Below, piece by piece: positions 6,636 through 13,697 of a stretch of DNA of 16,358 nt. How positions within the stretch are numbered: position 1 is the stretch's first letter; every line of letters begins with the position of its first letter. A program made the position numbers and the translations under genes. The stretch is from CCY15215 sp034932145 (GTDB lineage: Bacteria; Cyanobacteriota; Cyanobacteriia; Cyanobacteriales; Spirulinaceae), in the NCBI RefSeq assembly GCF_034932145.1, contig NZ_JAYGHV010000299.1:1-16358 (forward strand), read 5' to 3'. The notes under the pieces were generated by a model. The model had not been told where the DNA came from, did not search any database, and saw only the letters and a program-made list of their open reading frames with translations.

Positions 6636-6977
6636 TTATTCCCCCTCGGGGGTTGGTGGTTGAAAATAGAGAGAAGATTGATACAAAATTTGCTCTTGGT
6701 GGGTTTCCAAAACGCAATGCGATCGCGCATAAGCCACGCAAGTCACGGTATAGCCCCGGTTAACTTCCGCAGGTTTGAGAAAGGTTTGCTCGCTTTGATC
6801 CACCGTCCCCTCGATTAATTGGGCAACACAGGCAGAGCATTCCCCCTGCAAACACCCCGAAGGTAAGCGAATTCCCGCCTCAGCCGCCATATCGAGGATA
6901 TATTGGTCATCGGGCACCGACACCGTGCGATCTAAGCCGCGATCGCGGTTAATTAAGCGAACCTGATAAACTGCCAT
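6636..6977 (-). CDS. [2Fe-2S] plant-type ferredoxin
   Basis: This is a 113-residue electron-transfer protein with the plant-type cluster signature C42-x4-C47-x2-C50-x29-C80. The context LPSGCLQGECSACVAQL binds the [2Fe-2S] cluster. The C-terminus runs about 15 residues beyond the usual PetF end (QSSLYFQPPTPEGE). I chose ATG 6977, which has GGGG about 9 bases upstream and gives the typical start MAVYQVRLIN; the in-frame TTG 6998 would add seven residues. The loop Q-G-E between the first two cysteines differs from the R-A-G of photosynthetic PetF, suggesting a specialised rather than main photosynthetic ferredoxin (inference). It is the first gene of the run ferredoxin, DUF1824, AKR and is divergent from ccsA across 122 bp, which must hold both promoters. 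Confidence 0.93.
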   Translation of the reverse strand: MAVYQVRLINRDRGLDRTVSVPDDQYILDMAAEAGIRLPSGCLQGECSACVAQLIEGTVDQSEQTFLKPAEVNRGYTVTCVAYARSHCVLETHQEQILYQSSLYFQPPTPEGE

Positions 6978-7099
6978 CAAATCGATCCCCACCCTCAAAA
7001 TTCTCTCAACAAGAATAACCTCAGAACCGCTAGGATATTATTGTCTGGTTAAGTCCGTCAACTGCACACCCCCTCAAAAATCGTTATTGCCTCATTCTT

Positions 7100-8107
7100 A
7101 TGGATTTACTCGTTCTAGAAAACATCCTTGATAATACAGCCTTTGCCATTCTTTTTATCGCCATGCTTCTCTATTGGAGCGGTGCAGCCTTTCAGAACAT
7201 AACCCTTTTACCCCGTCTGGGTAGCGTAGGCATGGCGATCGCCAATCTTTGTATGGCCGCCCTTCTCGGCGCTCGTTGGTTGGAAGCAGGCTATTTCCCC
7301 CTCAGCAATCTTTACGAGTCCCTCTTCTTCCTCGCTTGGGGCATTACCGCCGTTCATTTTATCGCCGAACGTACAAGCGGTTCTACTCTCACGGGAGTCT
7401 TTACCGCCCCCCTAGCCATGGGAATTACGGCATTTGCTACCCTGACCCTCCCCTCGGATATGCAAAACTCCGCCCCCCTCGTCCCCGCCCTCAAATCCAA
7501 TTGGCTGATGATGCACGTTAGCGTCATGATGTTAAGTTATGCAACGCTGATGGTGGGCGCACTACTGGCGATCGCCTTCCTCATCGTCACCCGAGGGCAA
7601 AACGTGCAGTTACAGGGCAGTTCTCTCGGTCTGGGGGATTATCGTCTCAAAACCCCCTCTCCCCCTACAGAAGAACCCGCCATCTCCTCTCCCACCTCAC
7701 CGAGCCTCGCCACAGGTCAAACCGCCGTTCTCGAACGAGTCACCACAGAAACCCTCTCTCCTCCCCCCCTACTTTCGCCTCAGCGCCTCACTCTTGCGGA
7801 AACCTTAGATAACATAAGTTATCGCATTATCGGCTTGGGCTTCCCCTTATTGACCATCGGCATTATCGCCGGAGGGGTTTGGGCTAATGAAGCCTGGGGT
7901 TCTTATTGGAGTTGGGACCCGAAAGAAACTTGGGCGTTAATCACTTGGTTAGTTTTTGCCGCTTATCTCCATGCTCGCCTCACTCGCGGCTGGCAGGGTC
8001 GAAAGCCAGCTATTTTAGCTACTACAGGCTTCGCCGTGGTTTGGATTTGCTACCTCGGGGTAAACTTGTTGGGGAAAGGATTACATTCCTATGGTTGGTT
8101 TTTCTAG
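7100..8107 (+). CDS. ccsA: Cytochrome c biogenesis protein CcsA (system II, also annotated CcsB/ResC type)
   Basis: This 335-residue multi-spanning membrane protein is part of the system II (CcsA-Ccs1) machinery that delivers and attaches haem to apocytochromes c on the lumenal or periplasmic side. The tryptophan-rich WWD motif, WGSYWSWDPKETWALITW (266-283), is intact. Candidate haem-ligand histidines are H139 (LMMHVSVM), H291 (YLHARLTRGW) and H329 (GKGLHSYGW). Hydrophobic segments cover about 13-33, 43-60, 70-88, 98-115, 135-163, 243-262, 277-291 and 306-325. Between the two halves lies a polar, Pro/Ser/Thr-rich loop (about 168-235) that is long for the family. The start is ATG 7100. The partner ccs1/resB is not in the window. 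In cyanobacteria it serves cytochrome f and c6. Confidence 0.96.
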   Translation: MDLLVLENILDNTAFAILFIAMLLYWSGAAFQNITLLPRLGSVGMAIANLCMAALLGARWLEAGYFPLSNLYESLFFLAWGITAVHFIAERTSGSTLTGVFTAPLAMGITAFATLTLPSDMQNSAPLVPALKSNWLMMHVSVMMLSYATLMVGALLAIAFLIVTRGQNVQLQGSSLGLGDYRLKTPSPPTEEPAISSPTSPSLATGQTAVLERVTTETLSPPPLLSPQRLTLAETLDNISYRIIGLGFPLLTIGIIAGGVWANEAWGSYWSWDPKETWALITWLVFAAYLHARLTRGWQGRKPAILATTGFAVVWICYLGVNLLGKGLHSYGWFF

Positions 8108-8231
8108 GTTGTTCGTTCCAAAATAGAATAAACTTTTAGCGAAAAGAAAAGAAACAAGACTGGGCAGAGATTAACCTAACCTCAACAGCCACAGCAAAAT
8201 AAAACGATTAGTAAAGTAGGGTGAAACAACC

Positions 8232-10142
8232 GTGGATAATAAATTCGAGCCACTCGATCGCGGAGAAGTTCTCTCGGTAGAGGAATCCGTACAAATTCTC
8301 ATCGGACATAGCACATTTAGAGTAGACGAGTTAGCAAAAGCGCTGAAAACTCAGTTACTCGAACACAAGATTGGCGGGCTAACTGAAGAAAAAGCCGGTT
8401 GGTTTAATGCAGAAGGGGCAGAATGTCAAGTTCTGAGATACAGTGCGGGAAACTGGCAAAGAGGAAAGGTTCGCATCAGTTTTGAGTTTTGCCCTAACGA
8501 CTCCGATGAGTTTATTCCCCCTAAAACCACCACTGTTTCTACTCCTCAAACCCCTGTTGCTAGAGAGCCAATCAGTTTTAAGGAGGAAACTGTTCCGACT
8601 CCTGAAAGTTTACCGGAAGAGGCGATCGCCCAGGAGGAAGCAGAAGATTTGCTCGAGTCTGTGGAATTACCTCCAACGGATTCTTTTGCGGAAGAAACCA
8701 CAACAACGGTAGAGAGTGAAGATATTCTCGAATCTGTAGATCTGCCTTTAGGAGACAGTGGCGATCGTGAGGAAGCGGCGATCGAGGAGCATGAAAACTT
8801 CCTCCCAGAGACAGAAGATATCGCAATGGATGAATTAGCTGGAGTTGAAGAAGAAGGCGATTCCATACTGTCAGATGAAACCGATGATATGTGGGCAGAC
8901 AAAGAAGAACTATCAGAGCTTGCTGGCTCTTCTTTAGTAGAATCAGAAACGGAAAAACTTTGGCTTGAAGATGAAGCGGAGGAAGATATCCCTCAAGGAC
9001 AACTTCAAGAAGAAAGTGAAGAAATTGATGTGGGTGGAGGATTAATTGAAAATATTTTTGATGATGATTCTGATGATTCCTTGCTTGAGGAAGAAAGCGA
9101 GGAAATTGATACGGGTGGAGGATTAATTGAAAATATTTTCGATGATGCTCCCGATGATTCCTTGCTTGAGGAAGCAAGTGCTGAATTGGGGGTTGATGAG
9201 GAGTTAGTTGAAGACATTTTTGATGATGCTCCCGATGATTCCTTACTTGAGGAAGAAAGTGCTGAACTGGGGGTTGATGAGGAGTTAGTTGAAGACATTT
9301 TTGATGATGCTCCCGATGATTCCTTACTTGAGGAAGAAAGTGCTGAATTGGGGGTTGATGAGGAGTTAGTTGAAGACATTTTTGATGATGCTCCCGATGA
9401 TTCTTTGCTTGAGGAAGAAAGTGCTGAATTGGGGGTGGATGAGGAGTTAGTTGAAGACATTTTTGATGATGCTCCCGATGATGCTTTGCTTGAGGAAGCA
9501 AGTGCTGAACTGGATGATGAGGAGTTAGTTGAAGATATTTTTGATGATGACGATGACGATGAAGATGATTCCCTGTTTGAGGAAGAAAGTGCTGAACTGG
9601 ATGTTCAGAAAGAGTTAGTTGAAGATATTTTTGATGATGATTCTTCTCTGAGTGGAGTAGAAGACGAAGAACTGGATATTTTTGCTGAAACCTCTGAGAC
9701 AACACCTACAACTGATGTAGCAGAAACTGATATTTTTGCAGAACCTTTATCGACTCCGGTTAGCCAACCTGAAATAGACGATACACCCGATAGTATCTTT
9801 GACATCAGTGCTTTAGAGGAGGAGGAATTGAGTTTATCTGAAGATGTCTTTGCGGATGGATTAGATGAAGAGTTAGACTTAGGTGATGCTTTCGGGAGTG
9901 GCGATGAAATCGATTTATCTACCCCAGACAAAGGAAAAGAAACTAATAAAGAATTAGATTTCGATGATGAAGACGAGGATGAACTTTTTAGTAGCATTGA
10001 TGACGATCTCGATTGGGGAACATCGGATGATGATGAACTCGCTCTGGGAAGTTCTTCGGAATCTAAAAATTCCGGTACAGAAAATGAGGAAGAAGAAGCT
10101 GTTTTTGCGGATATTTGGCAAGATATTGATGAATTTAGTTAA
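8232..10142 (+). CDS. KGK-domain protein with a long acidic repeat tail
   Basis: This 636-residue protein starts at GTG 8232, with AGGG about 10 bases upstream. Residues 1 to about 92 form the only folded-looking part and fit the cyanobacterial KGK domain; the signature Lys-Gly-Lys appears as R77-G78-K79 in NWQRGKVRISFEF. The rest is low-complexity and extremely acidic, with very few basic residues, and is probably disordered. Residues about 260-470 comprise eight copies of a unit of mostly 27 residues centred on ED-IFDDAPDDSLLEE. Further D-I-F or related motifs follow outside the array (LDIFAE, TDIFAE, DSIFDI, EDVFAD). No membrane or signal segment is present. The function of KGK proteins is unknown. 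The tail could act as a multivalent binding platform or cation-binding polyanion; both ideas are inference. Confidence 0.82.
   Translation: MDNKFEPLDRGEVLSVEESVQILIGHSTFRVDELAKALKTQLLEHKIGGLTEEKAGWFNAEGAECQVLRYSAGNWQRGKVRISFEFCPNDSDEFIPPKTTTVSTPQTPVAREPISFKEETVPTPESLPEEAIAQEEAEDLLESVELPPTDSFAEETTTTVESEDILESVDLPLGDSGDREEAAIEEHENFLPETEDIAMDELAGVEEEGDSILSDETDDMWADKEELSELAGSSLVESETEKLWLEDEAEEDIPQGQLQEESEEIDVGGGLIENIFDDDSDDSLLEEESEEIDTGGGLIENIFDDAPDDSLLEEASAELGVDEELVEDIFDDAPDDSLLEEESAELGVDEELVEDIFDDAPDDSLLEEESAELGVDEELVEDIFDDAPDDSLLEEESAELGVDEELVEDIFDDAPDDALLEEASAELDDEELVEDIFDDDDDDEDDSLFEEESAELDVQKELVEDIFDDDSSLSGVEDEELDIFAETSETTPTTDVAETDIFAEPLSTPVSQPEIDDTPDSIFDISALEEEELSLSEDVFADGLDEELDLGDAFGSGDEIDLSTPDKGKETNKELDFDDEDEDELFSSIDDDLDWGTSDDDELALGSSSESKNSGTENEEEEAVFADIWQDIDEFS
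9010..9647 (+). repeat. 81-bp in-frame tandem repeat array (eight units) in the KGK-domain gene
   Basis: The unit cores (gaa-[gac/gat/aat]-at-ttt) start at 9048, 9129, 9210, 9291, 9372, 9453, 9531 and 9621. The spacing is 81 bp five times, then 78 and 90, so the reading frame is always kept. The units at 9210, 9291, 9372 and 9453 are nearly identical in DNA, while the outer units are diverged, as expected from recent expansion in the middle of the array by slippage or unequal recombination. Confidence 0.93.
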
Positions 10143-10153
10143 CTTCAATTTTG

Positions 10154-11716
10154 ATGATTGAGGAACCAGAAAAAAGAATAATTCAATCTGAAAGAATTAT
10201 GGAAATAATGAGCAAGCAGCTTTTTTATGGTGACAATTTGGAGGTTCTACGAAAGTATATTAAGGATGAATCGGTGGATTTGTGTTATATCGATCCACCG
10301 TTTAATTCCAAGCGCAATTACAATCAAATTTATAACAATTTGGGTAAGGAAGATAGAGGGCAAGCACAAGCCTTTATAGATACTTGGACATGGGACGATC
10401 GCGCTAATCAAGGTTTAGTTGAAATTCAGGAAAATTATTTAGGAAGTTTTACTAGCCAAAGTATCGATTTAATTTCAGGTTTGGTAAAAGTTTTGGGAAA
10501 GGGGAGTTTATTGGCTTATTTGATAAGTATGACCTTAAGAATTGCAGAAATTAATCGAATTCTAAAGCCAACTGGCAGTTTTTATTTACATTGCGATCCT
10601 ACTGCAAGCCATTATCTTAAAATTATTATTGATGCTATATTTTGTCCTCAAGCTGGACAATTTCAAAATGAAATTGTTTGGTGTTATTCGATTGGGGGCA
10701 AAAGTAAAGATAAATTTGGGAGAAAACATGATATAATTTTGTTTTATACTAAGGGCAAAAAATATACTTTTAATCGCAAAGGTGCTTCAATTGCGAGAAA
10801 GCAAAATTCTCACATGAAAGTAAGAACTGACTCGGAAGGGAGAGAATATCAAGAGAAAAAGAATAAAAAAACAGGAAAAATTTATCAATATTATTTAGAT
10901 GAGGGTAAAATTGCTGAAGACTACTGGGTAGACATAGAAACTTTAAATAGGGAAGATAGAGAGCGTCTAGGTTATCCTACTCAAAAACCCGAAGCCCTCT
11001 TAGAAAGAATTATTAAAACCAGCAGTAATGAAGGCGATCTCATTTTAGATGCTTATTGCGGTTGCGGCACAACGATCGCGGTTGCAGAAAGATTTAATCG
11101 GGTTTGGATTGGGATTGATATGACTTATCAAAGTATTGGCTTAATCCTAAAAAGACTTGAGGATAATTTTGGTAAAAATATTCTTGATACAATTGTAACA
11201 AATGGAATCCCTAAAGATATTGAATCAGCGAAAGCCCTCGCAACCAAAAAAGACGATCGCACTCGCAAGGAATTTGAAAAATGGTCAATATTAACTTATA
11301 GTAACAATCGTGCTGTGATTAATGCCAAAAAAGGTGCAGATCGAGGGATTGATGCGATCGCCTATTTTCAGGGCGATCGCGACAGTCCAGAAAAGATTAT
11401 TTTTCAGGTAAAATCCGGCAAAGTCAAGTCTGGAGATATTCGCGAGCTACAAGGTACAATGAGTCTACAGCAGGCTGAAATCGGAATTTTTATTACCCTC
11501 AATCAACCGACAAAAGATATGCTGCAAACGGCAAAATCTGCGGGAATTTATCAAAGCCGATATATGAGCCAAAGTATTGACAAAATTCAGATTATAAGCA
11601 TTACAGAAATTTTAGAAGAGAAAAAACGCTTGGATATTCGTTTAGCTTTTGACGTTTTGAAATCTGCTGAAAAACAGCGAGAAACTAAAAATAAACAACT
11701 GGAATTAAAACTTTAG
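10154..11716 (+). CDS. DNA methyltransferase (beta-class, N4/N6) fused to an Mrr-like PD-(D/E)XK nuclease domain
   Basis: This protein has about 520 residues (numbered from ATG 10154). The catalytic motif IV, DPPF (47-50), comes before the SAM-binding motif I, ILDAYCGCGTT (297-307), the order of beta-class amino-methyltransferases such as type III Mod. YPTQKP (274-279) is the usual motif just before motif I. After residue 365 there is a second domain with the Mrr-type nuclease pattern GADRGIDAIAYF, D400, then IIFQVKSGK with Q418-x-K420. Modification and cleavage may thus sit in one chain. ATG 10199 (MEIMSKQ) or 10208 (MSKQLFYGDN) may be the real start, since homologues begin close to LFYGDN; no clear Shine-Dalgarno sequence decides it. 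There is no separate restriction or specificity gene nearby. It follows the KGK gene by 11 bases and is AT-richer than tilS, which suggests acquisition by transfer. Confidence 0.9.
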   Translation: MIEEPEKRIIQSERIMEIMSKQLFYGDNLEVLRKYIKDESVDLCYIDPPFNSKRNYNQIYNNLGKEDRGQAQAFIDTWTWDDRANQGLVEIQENYLGSFTSQSIDLISGLVKVLGKGSLLAYLISMTLRIAEINRILKPTGSFYLHCDPTASHYLKIIIDAIFCPQAGQFQNEIVWCYSIGGKSKDKFGRKHDIILFYTKGKKYTFNRKGASIARKQNSHMKVRTDSEGREYQEKKNKKTGKIYQYYLDEGKIAEDYWVDIETLNREDRERLGYPTQKPEALLERIIKTSSNEGDLILDAYCGCGTTIAVAERFNRVWIGIDMTYQSIGLILKRLEDNFGKNILDTIVTNGIPKDIESAKALATKKDDRTRKEFEKWSILTYSNNRAVINAKKGADRGIDAIAYFQGDRDSPEKIIFQVKSGKVKSGDIRELQGTMSLQQAEIGIFITLNQPTKDMLQTAKSAGIYQSRYMSQSIDKIQIISITEILEEKKRLDIRLAFDVLKSAEKQRETKNKQLELKL

Positions 11717-11718
11717 AA

Positions 11719-11732
11719 TTGGTAATTGATAA
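11719..11732. repeat. Two heptamers (TTGGTAA TTGATAA) between the methyltransferase and tilS
   Basis: ttggtaa (11719-11725) and ttgataa (11726-11732) match the heptamer of the array in front of glyQ and abut the GTG start of tilS directly. They fill the whole 16-base gap except its first two bases. Confidence 0.6.
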
Positions 11733-12719
11733 GTGAACTGGACACCATTACACGCTTCCATTCAGCAAACTCTACGAAAGAGGAAACTCCTCGCAAAAAG
11801 AGATAGGATTCTTGTTGCCGTATCGGGAGGGCAGGATTCCCTTTGTTTGCTAAAATTACTGTTAGATTTACAATCAAAATGGCAATGGCAATTGGCGGTT
11901 ATTCACTGCGATCACAACTGGAAAACTGATGTTGGTATTGCCGATCGCGTCGCTGAAATTGCTTGTAGTTTCGATGTGCCTTTGTATTTAAAACGTGCCG
12001 AAGGATTGCCAGAAACCGAAGCAGCCGCACGAGAATGGCGCTATCATGCTATTACAGAAGTTGCCAGAGAGCAAGGTTTCGATCGCGTTACCGTGGGACA
12101 TACTCAAAGCGATCGCGCTGAAACCCTCCTCTACAACCTCATTCGCGGTGCCGGTGCCGACGGGTTACAAGCGTTAACCTGGCATCGTTTCCTCACCCCC
12201 GAAATTCACCTCATTCGCCCTTTATTGGAGGTATCGCGATCGCAAACTGGGGAATTTTGCCGAGAATTTCGGCTTCCGGTTTGGGAGGATATCCTCAATG
12301 AAGACCTCCATTATGCTCGGAATCGCCTTCGCGCTAAAGTTATTCCTTATTTAAAAGAGCATTTTAATCCTCGGACAGAAAAGAATCTCGCACAAACAGC
12401 AGAACTTTTGAGAGCAGATGTGGAGTATTTAGAAACAGAAGCGGGAAAATATTTAGAAGAGGCGATCGTTGCTGGGGAAAATTTGACCCTCGATCGCCAC
12501 ATCTTGCGATCGCTTCCCCTCTCCCTACAAAGACGCATTTTGCGACAATTCTTGCGGCGATCGCTGCCTAATTCTCCTGCATTTGAACAAATTGAGGCGA
12601 TCGTGCATTTAATTTCTGCGCCTAACAAAAGCAGAACTTCAACGTTTCCAGGAGGATTTTTTGTTGAAGTTAATGGCGATCGCCTCATTGTATCGCATAA
12701 CGGGAAAGTCAAAAGCTAG
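11733..12719 (+). CDS. tilS: tRNA(Ile)-lysidine synthetase
   Basis: TilS adds lysine to C34 of the CAU-anticodon tRNA-Ile, changing both its codon reading and its charging identity; it is essential in most bacteria. The N-terminal PP-loop is SGGQDS (31-36), inside ILVAVSGGQDSLCLL. The second family motif, GHTQSDRAETLLYNLIRGAG (122-141), is present, as is the RNRLR segment around residue 193. The length of 328 residues is normal for cyanobacterial TilS, which lacks most of the C-terminal extension of the E. coli enzyme. The start is GTG 11733, 16 bases after the methyltransferase stop, with no clear Shine-Dalgarno sequence, so expression may depend on read-through and coupling. The TAG stop overlaps the stop of the convergent DUF486 gene in a shared CTAG. 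Confidence 0.96.
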   Translation: MNWTPLHASIQQTLRKRKLLAKRDRILVAVSGGQDSLCLLKLLLDLQSKWQWQLAVIHCDHNWKTDVGIADRVAEIACSFDVPLYLKRAEGLPETEAAAREWRYHAITEVAREQGFDRVTVGHTQSDRAETLLYNLIRGAGADGLQALTWHRFLTPEIHLIRPLLEVSRSQTGEFCREFRLPVWEDILNEDLHYARNRLRAKVIPYLKEHFNPRTEKNLAQTAELLRADVEYLETEAGKYLEEAIVAGENLTLDRHILRSLPLSLQRRILRQFLRRSLPNSPAFEQIEAIVHLISAPNKSRTSTFPGGFFVEVNGDRLIVSHNGKVKS

Positions 12720-13048
12720 TAGACTACGAGAGTAATTCCCCAAGTCATCACGAAAAAGCCGAAGAGTTGGTAGACATTCATTGATTCCTTGAGAAATAAA
12801 CGAGATACTAAAGCAACAAAGAATACTCCAGTACCTAAATTAAATGCCGCCATTTCTCCACCAGTATAGACTCCATGACCATAACGAATCGCTAAAACAT
12901 TGAGAATATATTCAGGAAGGACGATCGCCCAACTGACGAGGAGGGCAAATAAAAATCCTCGGTTTCGGAATCTAATATGACCCAACCAAGCAAATGCCAT
13001 CAGTAAACTTGATAAGCATAACATTAAAGGAACTAAAATCATTTTCAT
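12716..13048 (-). CDS. DUF486 (DMT_6) small membrane protein, copy 1
   Basis: This 110-residue protein starts at ATG 13048 and has four hydrophobic segments (about 3-21, 30-52, 66-82 and 90-109). It matches the DUF486 family of the drug/metabolite transporter superfamily in the AWLGHIRF and SWAIVLPEYILNVLAIR blocks. The size and four-helix layout resemble SMR transporters, which work as antiparallel dimers. What DUF486 proteins transport is not established. It lies 43 bases downstream of a paralogue on the same strand, so the two probably form an operon and possibly a heterodimer (inference). Its TAG stop shares the CTAG with the tilS stop. Confidence 0.9.
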   Translation of the reverse strand: MKMILVPLMLCLSSLLMAFAWLGHIRFRNRGFLFALLVSWAIVLPEYILNVLAIRYGHGVYTGGEMAAFNLGTGVFFVALVSRLFLKESMNVYQLFGFFVMTWGITLVVY

Positions 13049-13091
13049 TGAACCTTAAACCTCAATTATTGTTTTCTCAAATGGTGCTTTT

Positions 13092-13418
13092 TCATCCAAC
13101 GTTAGGCGATTTTCGAGTGATTAAAATCATCGCAATAATCATTAATCCAAAACCAGTTAATTTCTGTAGATTAAGCTCTTCACCCAATAAGAAGCGCGAA
13201 ACAAGAGCAATACAAATAACCCCAGAACAAAGACGAAATGCTGCCATTTGCGCCCCTGTATAAAGATTATAACCTAACCGAATGGCAGAAATATTTACAA
13301 AATATTCAGGCAAAACCAGCAGCCAACAGAATAATATTGCCCAAAACAAAGGGAGTTGTTTAAATTTCAAATGTCCCAGCCAAGCTACTGTCATAATCAT
13401 ACTAGATGAAAAGAGCAT
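13092..13418 (-). CDS. DUF486 (DMT_6) small membrane protein, copy 2
   Basis: This is a paralogue of the gene at 12716-13048: AWLGHLKFK, LPEYFVNISAIRLGYNLYTGAQMAAF and ALVSRFLLGEELN align position by position. I chose ATG 13418, giving 108 residues against 110 for the paralogue. However, homology appears to start a few codons earlier (YRLFVVPAML aligned with the paralogue's first ten residues), so a GTG at 13427 or a TTG at 13475 or 13481 is possible. The frame stays open upstream to 13742 across the EF-G start, but that part shows no similarity to the family and would overlap fusA, so it is left out. No Shine-Dalgarno sequence is visible before any candidate. The start is the uncertain part; the family call is firm. 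Confidence 0.8.
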   Translation of the reverse strand: MLFSSSMIMTVAWLGHLKFKQLPLFWAILFCWLLVLPEYFVNISAIRLGYNLYTGAQMAAFRLCSGVICIALVSRFLLGEELNLQKLTGFGLMIIAMILITRKSPNVG

Positions 13419-13601
13419 CGCAGGCACAACAAAGAGTCGGTATCGATCGGTGAGATGATGTATTTTTTCTGTCAATAACAAATAGTTGGATTGTGGTTTT
13501 TGCACGAGATAATGTTCTCCTAGTAATTTAATCGAACAAATGTTCTTTTTCTGCCCAATACTAAGATTAAACAACAAAACACGAGAATGAACATAGGAAA
13601 T

Positions 13602-13630
13602 TTGGCTATTTTTCGGAATTCGTGTATTAT
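13602..13630 (+). promoter_or_regulatory. Candidate sigma-70-type promoter of the EF-G gene
   Basis: TTGGCT (13602-13607) and TATTAT (13625-13630) are separated by 17 bases and lie about 70 bases before the EF-G start codon. Each box keeps four or five of the six consensus positions. An alternative -10, TATGAT (13639-13644), lacks a good partner. The assignment is by pattern only. Confidence 0.35.
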
Positions 13631-13697
13631 TAATGTAGTATGATGGGATCGCAACAACAAGGCGATCGCAATTTTCCCTAAAAAAGGAGCTACAACC

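Noticed and set aside
6978..7099. Specific promoter boxes between the ferredoxin and ccsA genes
   Set aside because: Both promoters must be near here, but no -35/-10 pair with acceptable spacing stood out clearly enough to report.
9005..9460. Ser-rich minus-strand open frame opposite the KGK-domain gene
   Set aside because: It is the reverse complement of the acidic Asp/Glu repeats (GAT/GAA/GAG becoming ATC/TTC/CTC and TCA/TCT in another frame); it has no start context and no independent conservation signal.
8578..9705. His/Gln/Pro-rich minus-strand open frame of 375 codons
   Set aside because: Long only because the repeat array lacks stops in that frame; composition mirrors the acidic repeats.
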